Under the pieces are notes generated by a model. It did not search any database. It was not told the origin of the DNA and saw only the letters and a list, made by a program, of their open reading frames with translations. Positions 11,175 to 23,900 of a DNA stretch of 64,000 nt are shown one piece after another. Location: contig NC_061141.1 of NCBI RefSeq assembly GCF_905220365.1, forward strand, positions 875,501 to 939,500, in the 5' to 3' direction. Position 1 is the stretch's first letter, and every line of letters starts with the position of its first letter. Source of the DNA: Vanessa cardui (lineage: Eukaryota > Arthropoda > Insecta > Lepidoptera > Nymphalidae). The position numbers and the translations under genes are program-made.

Positions 11175-11292
11175 TCTGATGCGTATTAGGGTAATATGTC
11201 ATCCAAATCCGTTCCGTAGTTTTTTTCTTGAAAGAGTAACAAACATACATACATCCATCCTCACAAAATTTCGCATTTATAATATTAGTAGC
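11175..11292 (-). mobile_element. Short Helitron-like fragment
   Basis: Reverse-oriented 5' end of a Lep1-related element (AATCCGTTCCGTAGTTTTT, then TTTCGCATTTATAATATTAG). Confidence 0.5.
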
Positions 11293-11835
11293 ATAAGATA
11301 GTTAGATAGAGAAAAAGATATCCTCCATAATTAATATTAGCTAATTAATTGATTACCTTACTATTTAGTTCACGAGCACACACGTACGTAATTACTTACA
11401 ATATATTTTTCAGTTATCTAGTCTCCCCTGAAAATGTCACAAAAAAATCGTTCAGAAATACACTAACAATATTTAAAAATATATTTAACACGAAAAAATA
11501 AAATTTACATTTTTTTTAAATGGGCGTGATAGATGCCACATAAAAAGTCGTATAAACAAGCGAACTCTCTTTAAGTTCAACGCAATCGGATATACAAAAA
11601 TAAATAAAGCGCTCTACGTCACAAAACGTGCGTTAATAGCGACTCGCGATAAATAAGCCGACAGGACACATCTCCTCACATTCCGAACGAATCGAACGGT
11701 TTAGCGCATTCGGCTTATTAAATATATTTAAAAAAAAGGTGCTAATGTAACGTCAGATTTTAAAAGAATATTTTTATTTTTTGGAATTGTCTTTTTGGAT
11801 CTGTGCGATATAGAGCATTAGTTTTTTAAATAATA
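11293..11835 (+). promoter_or_regulatory. Upstream region of the lipase gene
   Basis: Sequence directly 5' of the lipase start codon. It is richer in CpG and short inverted motifs than the surrounding DNA at ~11560-11710, with a GATA-type motif (GCGATAAATAAG) near 11650. GATA factors drive many insect gut genes, so a gut promoter is plausible. No transcription start can be fixed from sequence. Confidence 0.3.
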
Positions 11836-11931
11836 ATGGCCGGTTCGATTTCCCGCGTTATTTTTATTCTGTGCTGTTTCGTTATAAGTGAACAACAAAA
11901 CGTTTTGAAGAAAGATGCATTTGATAGTGTG
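11836..11931 (+). CDS. Lipase exon 1 (signal peptide)
   Basis: Starts at ATG 11836 and encodes 32 residues, ending DAFDSV at donor GTG|GTGAGT in phase 0. It has a hydrophobic core (VIFILCCFVI). It lies 11.6 kb from exon 2, but phase and protein sequence join well (DSV-PQLIMSAGYPVE). Confidence 0.82.
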
Positions 11932-14900
11932 GTGAGTTTTTTTTTTAATTTTAATACAAGGAATAACATGACTACGAATGTATTATCTAAAGGTAAAATT
12001 TACATAATTTAATATACATACGTTTAATTAATTTAAATCGCAATGCCTATTAAGAAATAATGTATATAACGCGCTATATGGAATTAATGAATATTACTAT
12101 AACTTCCTACTATTTATAGGCAGTGTTGACTATAATATCAGACGGACCATATGATGAAACATCACATAAAAACAGAGAAAAGTTATATACTAATATCATA
12201 ATACTGAAGAGTATGTTTGTTCAGAGAATCTAGCAGGATCTACAAATGTTCTTATAAGATCTTGTGAAAAATATTGTAACGTTAGACATAAGGGTTCACG
12301 TCCCGTGAAGGAGATATATTCAAAGCGAGCGAGAACATTCAGAAAACGAAAAGTACATATATAAAAATACCTTACTTTATTTATATATAGACAGAAATTC
12401 ACACTACAATAGAACTAAAACAAACGGGCCAACTTTATTACCTTAGTGTGCGTGACACCCACACTGCACTCACATATGTCATACTAATTTAGTAGTGTGC
12501 GTGTACTTAGAGACCAAACGCTGATCAATATTCTTTTAGCTTTTTCATTTTTGACAGTATATCTTCATGTAAATAATCAAAGAAGCTATCAAATAAAAAC
12601 AAATTAGACATATATATCTGGTCTTAGGAATGTTCGATCACAGATTACATTAAACATTATAACATTCCTTGACAGTTAGTCACTACATAGTATACAACAA
12701 AGTCGCTACCCAATGTCTGTCTATCCCTGTGTTTACTTAGATCTTTAAAACTACACAACTGATATATGTGTATGTGATTCAAGAGGAAGGTTTATATATA
12801 TAACTTGCAAAATATAGTAAAGGAACACTAATCATTTTAGAGGTATCTAATTTGATGCTGTAAATAAACAAGTTTTTTTCGTTTACATTGCAAACGCTGG
12901 CTGAGTGCTATAAGACAAAAATTTTTATAAATAAAAAAAAACCGCCTTCAAAAATGCACTAAAAGGAAAAAAATAATCAGTTACATCCATATCCAATTTA
13001 CGATTTTTTAATCACCTCTCAAAGTCGGTGCCAACATTGCTATATATGCATTTAGGTACATAATACATACATACAAAAACTAAATCTATTTATTGTATAG
13101 ATGACACCATTAGACAAACCTTACTATCGATACAAATTAAAAGATTTCAATTTAGGAATTTATTTACTTTGTTGGCACCGCCTTCAAAAGGTGATTAAAA
13201 AATCGTAAATTAGATATGGATGTAACTGATTATTTTTTTCTTTTTAGTTCATTTTTGAAGGCGGTTTTTTTTTATTTATAAAAATTTATTTACTGCTTTT
13301 CAGTGTTGTTTTGTTATTTATAATTACAATTGGTAGTGTTTGTCATTCACTTTAATGCCGTTAATCATTGAGGAGTTCTCCTGGTAGTCCACCATCAGCT
13401 AGACTTCATCATAGGCATGTTTACTAACATCAATTGCTTGACGACTATCTTAAAGAAATAGAACTAAGCCCGTAAAATAGTTACTTACTAATAGGTTCTG
13501 ATTACTAGTTGTGGTCTTCATCATCAGTTCCACTTCATCAAATGTCACTTTTCGTGAGCATATGACCAAGGCACTTTGAATAAAACCGAAATCACTATAG
13601 GTGTGCCTATAAAATTTGAGGAGTTCCCTCGATTTCTCCAGGATCCCATCATCAGATCCTGATCTCCTGACAATGGGACCACCTGTAAAACATGCCCTTA
13701 CAAACAAAAAAAGAATTGTCAAAGTCGGCCCAGCCATCTTCGAGTAATTCGGTAACATACATAAAAAATAAAAAAAAAAGGCCCCGACGAATTGAGAACC
13801 TCCTCCTTTTTTTGAAGTTGGTTAAAAACAAAATACAGTGCAGCTTAATCCACCTTTAAAAGGTCTACAAAAATGTCTGTGATGGTATGTCTCTTAGGGA
13901 TAACCCACAATAAAACAATATTATCCGTTACTTTTTACGAGAAACAATGGCTTATTTACGAAGCAATTTTTAAGCAATACACCACTGATTCTGATCCAAT
14001 TAAGTACGTTTATTTATTTATTCATTGTAAAAAGTTACACCATCGACTTATCACTAAACACTTAAAAAAAAAAATATTTAATATGGGTAACATTCGAGGT
14101 GATACATCTTTATATGTGTAAACAACATTGACGTTCAAAAATAGTAACCAAACTATGTAAAATATAAAATCTTATTAATTAACTAAAACAAAACATAAAA
14201 GCTTATTATAAAATTTAAAAAAAAAGAACAAAACTTAATCATACTACTTATAGGGTTTGAGATAGAACTATGAGATCTTTGGAATGTTTAACAAAATAAT
14301 TTATATTATTGTGAAAGATGTCAAATACATAGTGCATTTAATAAAGATCAATATGGCCTTTTATATCATGTAAGATGTAATCTGTGAAGGAAGATATTAT
14401 GTCATGTCTTTAGTATCATAATTGCACACGTGCGAAGCCGGGAAGCATCGCTAGTTATAACATAATTATGTATTCATATCTCAAAAGGCAAAACGAGATC
14501 TAGTTGTTTTTTGGTTAGAAATATTTTTTAGTCATTTAACATTTAAGTTTATTCGAAAAAATAAATTTAAAAAAATGTTCATGGACGGGAAATATACATG
14601 TTATTTGTAGATAGAAATATTTTTGTCTGATACAGGCAATACAGATTCCTTATGGGCTCAAATCGGAATAGAACCAAACTGTATTGCTTCTTAGTGGTAA
14701 AATATGTCGGTGCTGAGTTTGCATAAAACCCTATCACCAAGTGAAGTATGTCTGTGTGGTATTTATATTTCACATGCCTTTACAATAAACTTATATTAAT
14801 TACTTTATTAAAAATAGTAACAAATATGTTTCTTTCTGACTGTTAACGGGAAAATTTACATATTTGACAAGCTTTACATTTATTTTATATTTTTAAAATA

Positions 14901-17900
14901 TATTTGTAAAATCTATAATAATAATTTAATATATTCGAACCAAAACACTGACGAGATATTATGAGAGCCAGAGGTAGAGCTTACTGTTAATATTTTTCTC
15001 GAATATATTATAACGTTCAACTTTGTTTCCTTTTCATAATAAAATATCTTTAACATTTTTAACGGACTTATTTGCATAATATGTTAAATAACTTATACGG
15101 ATGATCGAATAACAAAAATATATACTTAATCATTCATAATAACACTAGTTTTAATTTGAGAATCGTATTTGTACACAAATTCGATTTAGATATTTACGAG
15201 CTATGACTAACTGGTAATATAAACATATTACTCTATAGGTTTCTTTATGGTATAGGTTGGCGGACGAGCATATGGGCCACCTGATGGTAAGTGGTATTAT
15301 ATCTTATGAGTGGTACAAATGCAGACATACATATGTATATTATAATATTTATTTAACGTTTAGTATATTTTTTCTTGCTTTTAACATTGATATTGTTTTC
15401 GTACATAAGATCTTTTATCTAATCTAAGAAAAAAACAAACATTTAGACAGGTACTGGACAAACCGGTTAATTACATAAATAATAATTATCTACAGATCTC
15501 TAAACATGACTGCGATCTTAATTATCATAATAAAGTGGTCAATTCTACTAATTTCATAAACGGAATCCTAATTAAATTCCACTGTTGTATAACGGCTACG
15601 ATATGTTAACGATTCTGATCCAACTTCTTCAGAATCTACACTAATAATATAAATGTGAAAGTAACTCTGTCTGTCTGTCGCTCTTTCACGACCAAACCGC
15701 TGAACCGAATTTTATGAAATTTGGTGTGAAGCAAACTGGAACTCCAAGAATCCTTTCTTTAATCATAGGCTACTTTCTTGCCTAACATATGATAACCAAC
15801 CCCTAAAAAGCAAGCGAAGCCGCGGGCGACGACTAATCACAAATAAGTCGAAGCGTTGGTAGTATAGTTACTTACGTTTTGATTCGATTGCGTTAAAGTG
15901 ATAATTTGTTAGTAGAATTGCCCCACTACTATCAGTGGCTAGTAGTAACATAGTTATATCAAACAAATAAATTAAAATGTAAGCGCGAACTGGCTGAACT
16001 TTTAACGGTATTTATTTTAATGAATCTTAAGAAGGGTTGACAAAACAAATACAAGAAAGAACTGTTGACAAACAGTGTATAAAAAGGTACCTACTCAAAT
16101 ATTTTTTTGCCTATGTATTCATAATAAAAAAAAGTTTGTCGTCGTTATTAATTTCCACGTATAATGTCCTATTAAGTAGACCTATAAAATTAGAAGTTCA
16201 ATGAACTTTATTTTTCGTGAGTTTTTTTAAATACGTAGCATTTTTACATATTTTAATTTTTTTTTTTTTAATTAAATTGTTAAATGTAGTACAAAGATGA
16301 AAATCAATGAAAAATTTATTGTTTTCAAATTTTAGTGTCAGTATCATTGATATTATGTGAGAGCTAAGTCCAAATTATTAATCCAAATGATTAATTCTCT
16401 CTCATTTCGTATCTCACTAATGAAATGTAGAAAACGGACGCTATTTTGATGCTCATAGGATACTCGTTTAATGCTATAATGATCATAGACATTCTAAAAT
16501 TTTACGACCACTTACTGTGGTGAGTTTTTTTCGTTCTATTTCAATAAATTGTATAACTAAACCATCCTTATGAATCCCTCTGTCTATGAGTAACACCTCA
16601 TGAACCGTTCGTTATTTTTGGAGTTTATCGCGAACCTACAGACAGACTTTGTTGTATAATATGTAGTGAAAAACGCTGCACAGCACACTATTCTGTAACA
16701 AGAAACTCGAAACTCACAGCAAAGCATGAGCTTGTAATATCAAAATGTGATACAACATTGACTATAGCATACATAAAATGTATAGGACACATGTATCAAA
16801 ATAGCGAATCACTGTAAGTCTCACAATATATCACGAGTGAGATCCGAAGTGATTTATTACATAATCGCATTGATGGTTCCGTAACGACTATTTATATTTA
16901 CCAAATAATGTTAATACCTAAAATGCGAGACTAGAATCTCGATGTGACGCTTTCCACGTTCTTTAATTATTGTAATGATCCAAACTTTCTTTATTCTACA
17001 TTAAGAAAGTTTACGTGATCTGAAATTTTACATAAATAAGAGCGATTGTGCGCTTTTATTATTATTGTTACGCAATTACAATCGAATAGCTAGAGATTAA
17101 AACAATATAATGTATTTATACTACATTTAAGTAAAATGACTTAAAGCTACTGTACCCTTCCCATTCTTAGAGATTTTCTGCCTCGCACAACCATAATGTT
17201 GTCTTAAATTTTCGCGATTATTACACATTTAAATAAAACTAATTATAACGGATGAATCGCGTATATTAATTATTACCTAGTAGTCTACCCGTGACCACGA
17301 GCACTTTGCAGTGTTCGTGGTCACGGGTAGACGGTCTACCCGTGACCACGAACACTGCAAAGTGCTCGAAACGTCGGGATGTTTAAAAATAATTAATATA
17401 CGCGATTCATCCGTTATAATTAGTTTTATTTAAACTCGCACAACCACTTTGTGGAACCAGCTTTCGCCGGCGGTTTTTCCGAACCGATACGACATGGGAA
17501 CCTTCAAGAAAAGAGCGTACTCCTTTCTTAAAGGCCGGCAACGCACCTGCAAGCCCCCTGGTGTTGCAGATGCCCATGGGCGGTGGTAGTCACTTTCCAT
17601 CAGGTGAGCCTACTGCTCGTTTGCCACCTATCTCATAAAAAAAAAATATGTCAATATTATGATCCTCTACCCAAAGGTTGCCTGGAAGAGATCGCTGCTT
17701 AGCGATAAGACCGCATGTTGTACCTCATGGAACTTTTGTGTATCAAAAAGTGTATTTTTGGTTTTAAGATTGGGTGCAATAAAGAATAAATAAATATATA
17801 AAAATTTACCAAAAAAAAAATAATACCTTATTGATAACCTCCCTATGTTTTTAAATGGATATAAATATTTTAACCGAGGAAACGAAATCGTGTTTATGGA

Positions 17901-20900
17901 AATCAAGGTCCAAGGCAACAAAGCAAAGTCGTTCCAAATATATGCACATATATATGTATGTATATTAATACAGGCTTTTCTCATATATAGACGATATATA
18001 TTATGATTGTTTCTTTCGAATCTATTGTTTACGTTGTGCGATGCTCGTGGAATGACGATGATGTAGGAAATAATTGCTGTTCCGAATGCGAAACCGCGCA
18101 CAAAATCGTTGAACGTGATGCTAATTTTAAATCAAAATCGTTGGCTTTTTTTGTCAACGAGAAACTCGCTAAAGTATCTCGAAGAGAGATTTCATTGTTT
18201 ATCGAATTTATTGTATTATAAAAACCTATGGATACATTAGTAAAAAGTAACAGCCTGTAAATTTCCCACTGCTGTGCCTCCTCTCCCATTAAGGAGAGGG
18301 TTTGGAACATATTCCACCACGCTGTTCCAATGCTGGTTGGTGGAATTCACATGTGGCAGAATTTCAACGAAATTAGACACATGCGGGTCTTCTATTGTTG
18401 GTTTCGGTTTAAACGATGAGTGAGTCAGTGTAACTACGGGCACAAGGGAGAAAGCATCTTAGTTAATCAGATTTGATTCTTTTTTACAGAACTTGCCATC
18501 AGATTGCTTCTTGAATAGTAATACCATACCCTAAAAATACAAATAAAACAAAAATTTATTACACTGTTATATCTTATATTAATAAAGTTAAAATTGAAAT
18601 GAAAAAATTGGGCCGAAAAAACAATATTTATACATATAATTTGGAGTGTCTGTTTGTAATATTAAAATAGCCCTTTAGCTACATATACCAAAATAACATT
18701 TTTTACAATTTTTGTCTGTCTATTTGTTCCGGCTAATCTCTGGAGCGGCTGCTACGATTTTAATTTTTTTAGTAAAATTCAAACGCGTACTAAGTCGCGG
18801 GCACAGCTAATAATTAATAAGGTTAAATGACAATTCATTAGTTGATTAATTCTCTCTGATTGAATTAAAAGTAAAGTAGAGGAGTCGAGTCGAGCTCTTC
18901 AATACATAAACGTGACCGGACTGGCACGCTTCCTTTGTTTATACAATTATAATAATTATAATCACGCTATAATTTTAATACTATTTATGTCTGATTGCCT
19001 TTTAATTAGATTTTAAATGATGTGTCGACATATATTGGACAATATTACATAAATGACTCTGATACCAATGTAAGTAGTTAAAGCACTTATGTTATGGAAA
19101 AAAACCCAAGACAAAATAGAAAACTAACGAATTTTCTCAACAACCCGGCCGGGAATCGAACCCGGGACCTCAGATTGGCGGTGGACCCATGAAAACCGGT
19201 GTACACACTACTTGACCACGGAGGTCGTCGTACATATGATGATGATGATCAAACTAAGGCACGATGTACAAAAACCTTAATTAATATTTCAAAAAGCATG
19301 TGATATCAAACTCAAATTCCATGTTGAAGTATTATGCTTATTGATGGTCAAATTAAACACTACCACCGGTTCGGAAAAAGGAACACCCTGACCTGAGAAG
19401 GACCAGCGAAAGAAACATAGCGGGTCTTTTTTTCTCAATTAAATTAAAAAAATATTGAATATGAATAGAAATAGCCCGGAGGCGATCGTTTCATTCCCAA
19501 GGTGTGATATCAGTCATAAACTCACTAATCGTATAGTAACAGACAAGCGTTTCTTAACATTTGTTTTAAATTAGGCTACAGAAGTATTTTGAACGCGTTC
19601 TGGGATCCTTTTGTACAACCGTATTCATTGCCCGACAAAAGAGTTACTAACTCTGTGCAGTCGAGTAACAGGAGTGTGATGTACAGTGTGGTACATACCA
19701 AGAAGGGCTTGCCCAAAGCTCTAGAAGCATTTTGAATCTTTCTGGGATCCTTTTGAAGAACGGTATACATTGCCCCACAAAAGAGTTATTAACTCTATGC
19801 AGAACAATGTGGTGCCTACCTACCAAGACGGGCTTGTACAAAACCCTAACACCACAAAATTGTTATTACGAAGGGCCTGCATAATTCTACCACCGGATTA
19901 TACGAGACAGTTATCTATTTGTGTTACAGAGTATGTACAGAGCTACTCAAGTTATTCCACTGCCAAACAACAGTACTCAGTATTGCCGTGTTCCGGTTTG
20001 AAGCGTGAGTGAGCCAGTGTAACTACAGGCACGAGGGACATAATATCTTAGTTCCCAAGGTTGGTGGCGCATTGACGATTTAAGGAATAGTTATTATTTC
20101 TTACAGCGTTATTGTCTATGGGTAATGGTGACCACTTACCATCAGGTGGCCCATATGCTCGTCCGTCAACCTATACCATAAAAAAAAGACTCCTCGTCGA
20201 ACATGATAGAGAAACCTCACTAATGATATACAACATTGATTATATATCATTATATAATTTACATAATACACTCGCATCGGAATAACTTATCATCTCAGTG
20301 TCACGAGTGAGATTCGAAATGTGTACTAGCATTCTGTTATTCCAGTTTAAAGTCTATGCATGATATCGGCGAGTAGAACCCATGATTACGATTTTTTTAA
20401 TCATTTGTGAAATATACATTGGTAAAGAAGGCATATTATTCAATACAAGATTATACACATAATAAATGAGCGTGGAGTTAATACTAGTTGACTTCCAGGC
20501 TATATGACATGCATATATAATTAGTATTTAATTAATTTACAATATAATAACATCTCTTTCCTATCCCCATGTCCTCAAGACCTCCAATTCCTGAATAAAT
20601 CGCTTAAACTGTATAATAATTAACTAATACATATTTTTAATAAAACATGCAATTATTTAAATTTTAACCAGGAAACTAAACTTCGCAGTTCCTTCCCAGG
20701 AATATTACAAATTAACTTATAAAAAAAACACGAGAGACCATATTCAGAATACTTCCATGAATATAAAGCGTATAATTTAAGTTCGACGTTAAAATACGCA
20801 TCGCAATATTGTGTACTGGTAGTTCGGTCCGTGTAATGATCTGTCCCATTATCCTAATGGTTGGATATACGACTACAGAATCTGAGGTCTCTGGTTCGAA

Positions 20901-23900
20901 TTCAGTTCAGGACCGATGAAAAGTTGATGCGTTTTTCTATAGAATTATTTCCGGTTGTGTTGTATTTGTCGCCTCGTCGAATGATATTGAAGGAATAAAG
21001 AGTGTACTCGTCATCATTGTCATTATAATCCTGTATTAGTCTGTGCTGGTGCTGCAGTGCTGGACATAGGCCTCTCCAAAGGCACGTTACTGAGTGCCTT
21101 CGACACTATAAAATTCAACTGATATCCATATCAAATGGAATTGTGTTGTATTATAGAGATTAATAGGCTCGAAGCAATAACGCTCAGTGCCGTTATTTAA
21201 TATTATACAATTTATAAAGAAAGTACGCACACAGAGTTACCTTTTTTTAAATCATTTGTTTTAAAGAGAGTTTTTTCTCGAAGAAATTCCCACCATCATA
21301 GTGCTTACATAGCATTAAACTTGGTAAAATTGATTATATACATCGATCCTTAAAAATACCATCCTTTAATTGGTACAAAACCTGCGCTAGTTGTGATGTA
21401 GGGTCAGAGAGGACACTATTACATGCACTCACCTCAATGATTGATTAAGCGTTAAAAAGTTGTTCTATCGCCCTCGTTCCAAAGAACACTATTACATGGT
21501 ACGTGTCTTTAATGATCATTATCATTATCACTACATAGTATAAAACAGAGTCGCTTACCGCTATATATCCCTATGTATCAGATATTTCAAATTACGCAAC
21601 GGATTTAGATGCGGTTTTTTTAATAGATAGAGTGACTCGAGAGGAAAGTTTTTGTATATAATACATGGACAACATAGTAAAGAAACACTGACAATTATAG
21701 AAGTTCCTAATGTGATTTTGTAAATAAACAAATTCTGTAGGATATTTAATTTAGCATCATTACATATTGCACCCGTAAGCAGGGATGGGTCGCTAGTGTT
21801 ACAAAATATAGAGTTAGTTGTTTTGTAAGTTCGTTCATATCATTACAATTATATTAATATTGTTAGCTATATCGTGTTCAAGTTCAAGCTCATTAATAAC
21901 ATTTTGTAACATTTAATTCGAATCATCAACAACAACAACAACAACAACAACCTGTAAATTCCACCTGCTGGGCTAAAGGCCTCCTCTCCCTTTGAGGAGA
22001 AGGTTTTGTAACATATTCCACCAAGCTGTTCCAATGCGGGTTGGTGGAATACACGTGTGGCAGAATTTCTATGAAATTTGTCACATGCAGGTTTCCTCAC
22101 GATGTTTTCCTTCACCGCTGCGCACGAGATGAAATATAAAGACAAATTAAGCACATGAATCAGTGGTGCTTGCCTGGGTTTGAACCCGCAATCATCGGTT
22201 AAGATGCACGCGTTCTAACCACTGGGCCATCTCGACTCGAATCATACATGAACGTAAAATTTTCTCTATCGAGTACTCATTTTTATAACAAGATTTTCAT
22301 CACCGGCTTTATGAACTAGCCGGAAACATTATAATGCATACCTTTACTATACTCTAAATTGTCTCTGATGTTATCGGACCGTGATAGCGATCCGTAGGAT
22401 TCATTAGTCGATACTTTATGATAGGGTTCCGTTGTAAAAATAATGTTAATTTGCTTTATTTAAAAAACTCGCGTGTATAAAAGAAAACCTGCATGTGTCT
22501 AATTTCATCGAAATTCTGCCACATGTGCATTCCAACAACCCGCAGTGGAACAAAGTGGTAGAATATGTTCCAAGCCTTCTCCTCAAAGAGAAGAGAGGAG
22601 GCCTTAGCCCAGCAGTGGGTAATTTACAGGCTGTTTATGTAATGTTTTTATAATTTAATACACTGATAATTCTCGAAATTGACTTATATTTTTTAATGGG
22701 TAATTGTTAGTACCATAAAAACTTGAAAGTACTGTTAGATATTTATTTTATAATTATCTTAATACTGTATACGGAACCCCGAAAAAGTTTGATAACCTCA
22801 TAATAAATGGCAAAAACAATTTCCTTATTACAAAGTACTTACAGTAATTCATCACGTACAGTTCTGTCCTGATTCATATTCAACGAACACATCGACAGAC
22901 AAAAGGTATTACATATAACAGTTATGTATTTGACGTGGAATTTTGATGGCAATTGACTCATTGACAAAAATACTTGATGGTTTATTTATAAACTTGTATT
23001 TACATTCTATAAATACGTATACATAATAACACATATTTAGAAGCGTAAGTGGTTTAAAATAAAAACCTTATTTTAATATTATTAATAAAATGACCAATCT
23101 GAAACTCATGCTACAATTAATTGAAATTATTTTTAATAGAACACTAGCGGTACCCGCGACTTCGCAGATCACATATTTTACCATAAATTAACTTGTAGTC
23201 GCCCGCGGTGTCGCCTGCGATTTAGGAGTTGATTATGTCAGGCAAAAAAGTAGTTCATTTCCTTTCTCGGAGTTCAAGTTCGATGACACAAAATTTCATC
23301 AAATTCGGTGCATTGGTTTGGTAGTGAAAGAGCGACAGACAGACCGACAGTGTTACTTTCACATTTATAATATTAAATATAGAAGTATAGATTGCAATAC
23401 ATATAATGGATTGTCTAATGTACACGAGTGGAGGGGGTAGCTGTCAATCAAGTAGTCAGGGTGTTAGCTACCGTACTGATTGGACGTGCGCCTGCGCCTC
23501 TATTGCGCCACTACTACAGTGAGCCAGTGAATTAAACTGATAATTAAAAATGTTGATGAAATTGTTTATCGTTCCAGCCGCAGCTCATTATGTCAGCCGG
23601 TTATCCAGTAGAGAAGCACCGCGTGACTACTGCGGATGGTTACATTCTGCAACTGCACAGGATACCGGCTGGCAAGAGGACGGCCAGGAAGACATTCAGC
23701 GCCAAGGGTAAAAAGACAGTGCTGATAGGTCACGGACTGGTCGGGAGCAGTAGCGACTTTGTTATGATGGGACCAGATAGGAGTTTAGGTAAAAGAAAAT
23801 ATTTAATAAAATAAAAAATATCCCACTTTTGCAAAGGTTTGCCTTAGCAGCTTATTCCGAGACGCTGCTTTGCTATAGGAAATATTCTCCAAGAATATTC

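Larger units (their letters stand above)
11932..23577 (+). other. Lipase intron 1 (11.6 kb)
   Basis: A long intron containing Helitron fragments, a large palindromic repeat, SINEs, LINE fragments and the first palindromic P-family repeat. I found no other host exon in it. Confidence 0.75.

Noticed and set aside
13450..13758. 102-codon minus-strand ORF with a hydrophobic start
   Set aside because: Lies in a repeat family next to a palindromic element; no domain and no splice context.
17667..18101. 144-codon minus-strand ORF
   Set aside because: AT-rich, low-complexity composition, overlaps an RTE 3' end and resembles no protein family.
19140..19235. Canonical B box GGTTCGATTCC on the minus strand as a tRNA gene
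   Set aside because: No anticodon arm and a SINE body follows; a second copy with the same body lies at 4360-4562.
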